From Neospora caninum Liverpool (taxonomy: Eukaryota; Apicomplexa; Conoidasida; Eucoccidiorida; Sarcocystidae): 64,000 nt of DNA. A program made the translations under genes and the position numbers. Shown here one piece after another: positions 59,811-64,000 of the stretch (positions are counted from its first letter, which is position 1; each line of letters begins with the position of its first letter). The notes below the pieces were generated by a model. The model did not search any database and had not been told where the DNA came from. It was given only the letters and a program-made list of their open reading frames with translations. Location: the NCBI RefSeq assembly GCF_000208865.1, contig NC_018395.1, positions 6,124,839-6,188,838 on the forward strand, written 5' to 3'.

Positions 59811-62800
59811 CCCCCCAGCCAAACGGTTTTGCCCCGCGAACGCCCTCTCGGTGAAGCGGGAAGCCTGCGCATAGCAGCGAACGCAAAGTTGAAAGACGTC
59901 TTACTTGCTGAAGTTTCTGCGCCGGAGCAAGTTGCAGCCTTGGCGGAAGTCCTCACGTCCACTCCTTCCTCGGTCTCTTCGATGGCGAGAGTCAAGGAAT
60001 CCGCCCCAGCCACAGCCTGTGCTCCGCCTCCCGACCGCACCTTGGAAAATCTCAAAGAAAGTTCTACGGCTCTCCAGCAATCTAATGGCGGGACGCCTTC
60101 GGCGGGTGGCGCATGCGCACTGTATCCTTCGTCTCCAGATGTGAAGCTGAAATCTCCAGCCACAGACATGTGCGGCCGCCGCCTGCCGGTCGACGAATTC
60201 ACCTCGCTGACGACGACAGCTGATTCCTCCACTCCAGCTGCCGCGACACCGACTGCGGGTGTCCCCCTGCTTTCTGTCGCGAGTCAGAAAAACGGAGACC
60301 AACTGAGAGAGCGGGCAACGCATGTGGGCGGAAGACAAAAATGCGCGGGAAACGCTGCCACTAGAGATCCAGTAGCCGCGCCTTCTGCAGGCGGGCGTCT
60401 TCCGGACGTTACGTCAGCGGAGGTTCACCGCCCGAAGCAGTCGCAGAGAGGCGGCTCACGCTTTGCGACAGATCCGTTTAACCATCCCACTGCGATGTCC
60501 CTCGCTTGCTCTTCGTCCCCGCTTCAGCCTCTATCTTTCGAGCATCCCGATGAAGCGTCATCTCTTGAGGGCCCTCCCCGCAAACGGGTTGATTCTCTAT
60601 CTGAGCGAACAGACCGATCTGCGAGGCGTGAACCACTGCTGGTGCGCGGCAGACTCGGCGCCGAGGCCGATTGCGACTTAGGATCTTCTTCTGAGAGCCT
60701 TGACGGCGTCGCGCCCACGGGGTTTGTACATCGTGAGGCACGCAACAGAGGGAATCCCGGTGTTTACAGCGGAGGGGATTCCGTCCATAGGGCGGCGGAA
60801 CACAATGGAGAGGCTGTGGGGCCCGCAGGCGACTGCGGAGTGAGCAGAATAGGCTCTGCAGAATCTGAGGTGGAAGCTCAGAGGCTGGTGAAGTCCTTGA
60901 TTGCAGAAAGAGATTTGTACAAGGCAGCGTTTGGAGCGGCAAATGAGGAACTGGAGGAGCTACAGGGGAGTCATCGACAGCTTCAGAAAGCTCTCGGAGA
61001 CGCGGACCGACGACTTCTGCATTCGAAGTTGCTTTTGCACCGCCAGCAGCGGCGGCTCGCTGCAGCCGATCAGGGGGGTTCAGCAGGAAGACGTTGGGAG
61101 GCTGGAGACAGCCTGGGGAACGTGCACGAGAGAGTGGAATGGAAGGGCGAAATTCACAACTATCTGGGCAAGGAGGAATCAGCACAAAACGGAGTGGATG
61201 AGGGGCAAACGCCAGCAGCTAGCCACTCCAGTGCAGATGTGGCAAACTCCCGCGCAAGAACACGGTGCACGCGTGGTCAAGGCCGTGCTACGAGCCGTTC
61301 CTCCTGTTCGAAGTCTGCAGGCGAGACGGGCTCTGTGAGCGGTCAGACAAGACCGGATACAGTGGAGGCAAGATTTGGAGGAGTGACACGTCGAGATCTG
61401 AGCAAGACTAGAGAGATCCTGTCATCTCACCGAGCGTGTGCGCCAGAGTACATTCTTTCTCCCGCAGTCCAGTCGTCAAACGACTCGCAGCTAGGAGAGC
61501 GCACGATCGAGGTCTTCAGGGCGGGAAAGCCTCGTCCAAGCTCATTGCTAGTTTCCAAACTCCCAGAGGAGAGAGAAGTGGGATGTCCGGCGTCTGAAGA
61601 AAGCGTCGAACCCGCCAGGCTACCTTGTTCCAGCTACGGCGGGATGAAAGAGACGACTGACGACGGAAGGCCGGGAAACAACGGTTGCTTGCCCTCTTTA
61701 GGAGAGACCGCTATTTGCAACGGCCGTGGGGGCCGCAGTTACAGTGGACATACAGCAGGACAAGCAAGCGGAGAGGCCAGAGATGTGATGGAGAAATCCC
61801 GGCGCTCTGTGGAGACAGCTCCTCGGTTCCGGGAAGGTTTCGAGAACGAGCGTACAGCATCTGCCGTTTGCGGAGGAACGGAGGGCCAGTCGATTTTTGC
61901 AGCTTCCGCGTTTGCGGCGACCGGGCATCAAGCAGCGGCTGGGTCGCGTACACGCCAGCGCAGCGGTGGGTATCGAAGTCCTGGCGGCGAAGGGGCATCG
62001 CCAGCGCTGAGGTCCGTCTCGTGCGACGGTTTTTACGGACTCAATGCAGGACTCGGCGACAACTCCAAGACTCCAGAGGATCTCTGTCACAGCCACTCTG
62101 TACTTCCGCCGCCAGAGTCTGTGCAAGATCGAGAGGGACAAGACGAAGACAAGGCGTCGCTTCCTTCTCTTCTCCTGTATGAAGCTCCGGAAACAGCGCG
62201 GAATAATGGTGACAAGAAGAACTGTCTGCAGGGTAACTCAGATACCCTACGAAAAAGCATTGTTGATTCCTATTTCTGGCTGCAAAAGCTCTCCACCAGC
62301 ATCTCTGCCGGAGAATATCCAAGCGTTGAGTTGCTTGTCAGAGGCGTCGAAGAACAGCAACAGCTCATGCGTGTAGCGCAAACAATGGAAGAGGAACGGG
62401 AGCAGTACGTTGATGCCGTCGCGAATCTGCACGCAGAGTAAGCGCGGATGTGATTTACGTTTCCGGCTGGGCCCCGGAAAAACGCATGCAGCCAAGGGCG
62501 CGGCTGGCTGCTTTCCGTTTGCCACTCGGAATTGTTAGCGTCGTCTTTCATTTTAGACACCAACAAGGTGGCTTTCGCGTTTGCTCCCGTGGTAACCAAT
62601 CAACTGTATCAGTTATGTGAGCTGAGAGATTTCTAGTCACACTCTGGGGTTGCGACAACGGCAGACCATCGTCGCAGCTTGCGCGGCAAACGACAAACAG
62701 AGAAACAGACCGCCCGTGCCGGAGGATGATGCGACATGGCGCTTCCGTTCGGTAGGGCTCGTTGCAGGAGACTGGCACGGGGGAAAGAGGAGCGTGTCTG

Positions 62801-63529
62801 TTTGTGTATTTAGCACAGCGCAGTCCCTAGAGACGGCCGCTCGTCAAAATTCGCATGCCTGAGTATGTGTTTTTCTGAATTTTTGTCAGGCTACGCTCTG
62901 TACGTGACGAGGCGTGCATCTATCTCCTGGCGCATCAACAGCAGGCGACCGATCTCCAGCAAGAGGCCGACGATGCGCATGCGGCAGCGGATTTTTGGCT
63001 GCAGAGTCACCTGCGTTTCATGCGGAAGTGGCAACAGATTGGGTACGGTGCCCTCATCTACCTGCCCGCTGCGCCGATCATCTCCGACGAAGATAGATGG
63101 CGGCACGAGCAACTATTTCAAACGGACGCTCGTCGGTTGATGATTGCAGGAGATTGTGAAATCGATCCTCTTGAAGTCCCCGAGGCGCCAGGCGGCCAGC
63201 CCGTGGGGGATCCATATGCCTGTAGAGAATCCCAGTCGCTTCGCGCGGTGGACGCTATATGTGCAGCTCAAATTATTCTCCAGGATGAACAAGAGGCAGG
63301 GAATGGCGAAGCGCAGGCTTCGGAAGCGGCAGAAGACCTTTCGTGGGCGATGCCCGACGATTTCGTCCGTTTACCTGGAGTGGACAGGGATCCTAAAAAG
63401 GTGAAAAGTGAATGTTTTCAGAAGGCAGGATCAAAAAGATCAGAGTCGGTAGGCGGTATTCACCTCCGTTCGCAAACAGGTTGGCTGCAAAGACGGGGAG
63501 AAAGGATGCTTCTGTGGTTCCTTGATTAG
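59811..63529 (+). CDS. Coiled-coil protein of unknown function, 5' end unresolved
   Basis: A long exon is open from about 59,811 to a donor at 62437 (GCAGA|GTAAGC). It joins in phase to exon 62890-63529 ending in TAG, together about 1,080 residues. No suitable ATG opens the long exon: a frame-matching ATG at 59727 runs into a TGA before the exon. The start is therefore in an undetected upstream exon or at the internal Met near 59982. The first 300 residues are Ser/Pro/Ala-rich and disordered, with a basic patch PPRKRVDS. A coiled coil follows around LIAERDLYKAAFGAANEELE and on to LLLHRQQRRLAAADQ. A second helical region spans the exon junction (MEEEREQYVDAVANLHAE, then RSVRDEACIYLLAHQQQATD). 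I do not recognise the family. A possible donor after DPKK (about 63400) leaves an alternative 3' end. Confidence 0.65.
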
Positions 63530-64000
63530 CACGAACACGTTTAGAATCTGCATCGTGTCACACGACCGAAAGAGTTGCGACAACTGTCTACGAGACGAGA
63601 AAACTACTGGGCTGGATCGCACGGTTTTTCGAGAGTAGTGCTCGTTCTTGTACGCGGCATGCACCTGGCACCTACACAGTCGTTGCTGCCTGGCCAGCGC
63701 TGGCCCTGAGCTACCAGGTGAACAGCCGCTTCGATGCGCTCACAGCTCTCTTGCCATAACTATGGACAATGTAGGAACATTTCCGAGTGCCGCACAATTT
63801 TACCTTGATGGAGTTGTGGATGCGTCTTCTCCGGCAACAAAAAGTAAAGCTACTTCGCTGATGCGAGCTGGAGTGTGGCCGCAGTGCCCTTGTAGACACG
63901 TTCCCTATTTTCTTGAAGGTGGGTGGGAGCCTGTTCTAAAGACTGAGCCCTCGGCTGTCAGCATTTAGCCCGGGAATTTCGTCGAGGTCTCTAACGTTTT

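Noticed and set aside
1..64000. CRISPR arrays, integrated elements, insertion sequences and bacterial-type operons
   Set aside because: The window is eukaryotic nuclear DNA. I saw no spaced direct repeats, transposase or reverse transcriptase frames, and the repeats present are microsatellites and one short dispersed element.

Overview
The window is 64 kb of a nuclear genome with many introns. Content points to a coccidian apicomplexan of the Toxoplasma/Neospora type (Sarcocystidae); I cannot fix the species. Support: a ROM4-type rhomboid protease with the extended C-terminal part known from apicomplexan ROM4/ROM5, proteins stretched by low-complexity inserts, genes cut into many exons, abundant TGCATGC motifs, and GC content close to 50 percent. 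Exon structures were worked out by hand from reading frame, GT/AG sites and intron phase, so small boundary errors are possible; where phases close exactly I say so.

Layout. 1-1,869 (minus): 5' part of a gene for a secreted protein that runs off the left edge. 2,932-4,881 (minus): small multi-pass membrane protein. 6,355-6,684 (minus): single-exon dynein light chain of the LC8 family. 6.7-10.9 kb: little I can support. 10,943-14,920 (plus): DNA polymerase alpha B subunit, five exons. 16,244-20,872 (minus): ROM4-like rhomboid protease, nine exons, convergent with the polymerase gene. 25,159-29,872 (minus): 493-aa protein I do not recognise, with an assembly gap inside one intron. 35,017-39,628 (minus): protein with five CCCH zinc fingers, nine exons. 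44,190-54,634 (plus): very large XPG/RAD2-family structure-specific endonuclease, eleven exons. 55,741-55,812 and 56,705-56,776 (minus): two identical tRNA-Glu(UUC) genes. About 59.8-63.5 kb (plus): coiled-coil protein I do not recognise, 5' end unresolved.

The genes do not form a pathway. Two serve DNA metabolism (polymerase alpha-primase initiation and nucleotide-excision-repair incision), one is a surface protease tied to host-cell invasion in this group, one is an RNA-binding protein, and one is a cytoskeletal motor subunit. Each appears to have its own promoter, as expected for this group.

The most interesting points are: (1) the leftmost genes have tiny uniform introns of about 53-64 nt whereas every other gene has introns of hundreds of bases; (2) the leftmost secreted protein carries repeated Ser-Phe-Leu-Glu motifs resembling rhoptry/microneme processing sites; (3) the CCCH gene ends in a TGA that lies inside a 21-nt in-frame GT...AG segment, followed by 59 more open codons; (4) the assembly gap has matching flanks; (5) a 32-nt element is repeated exactly in introns of two unrelated genes 27 kb apart.
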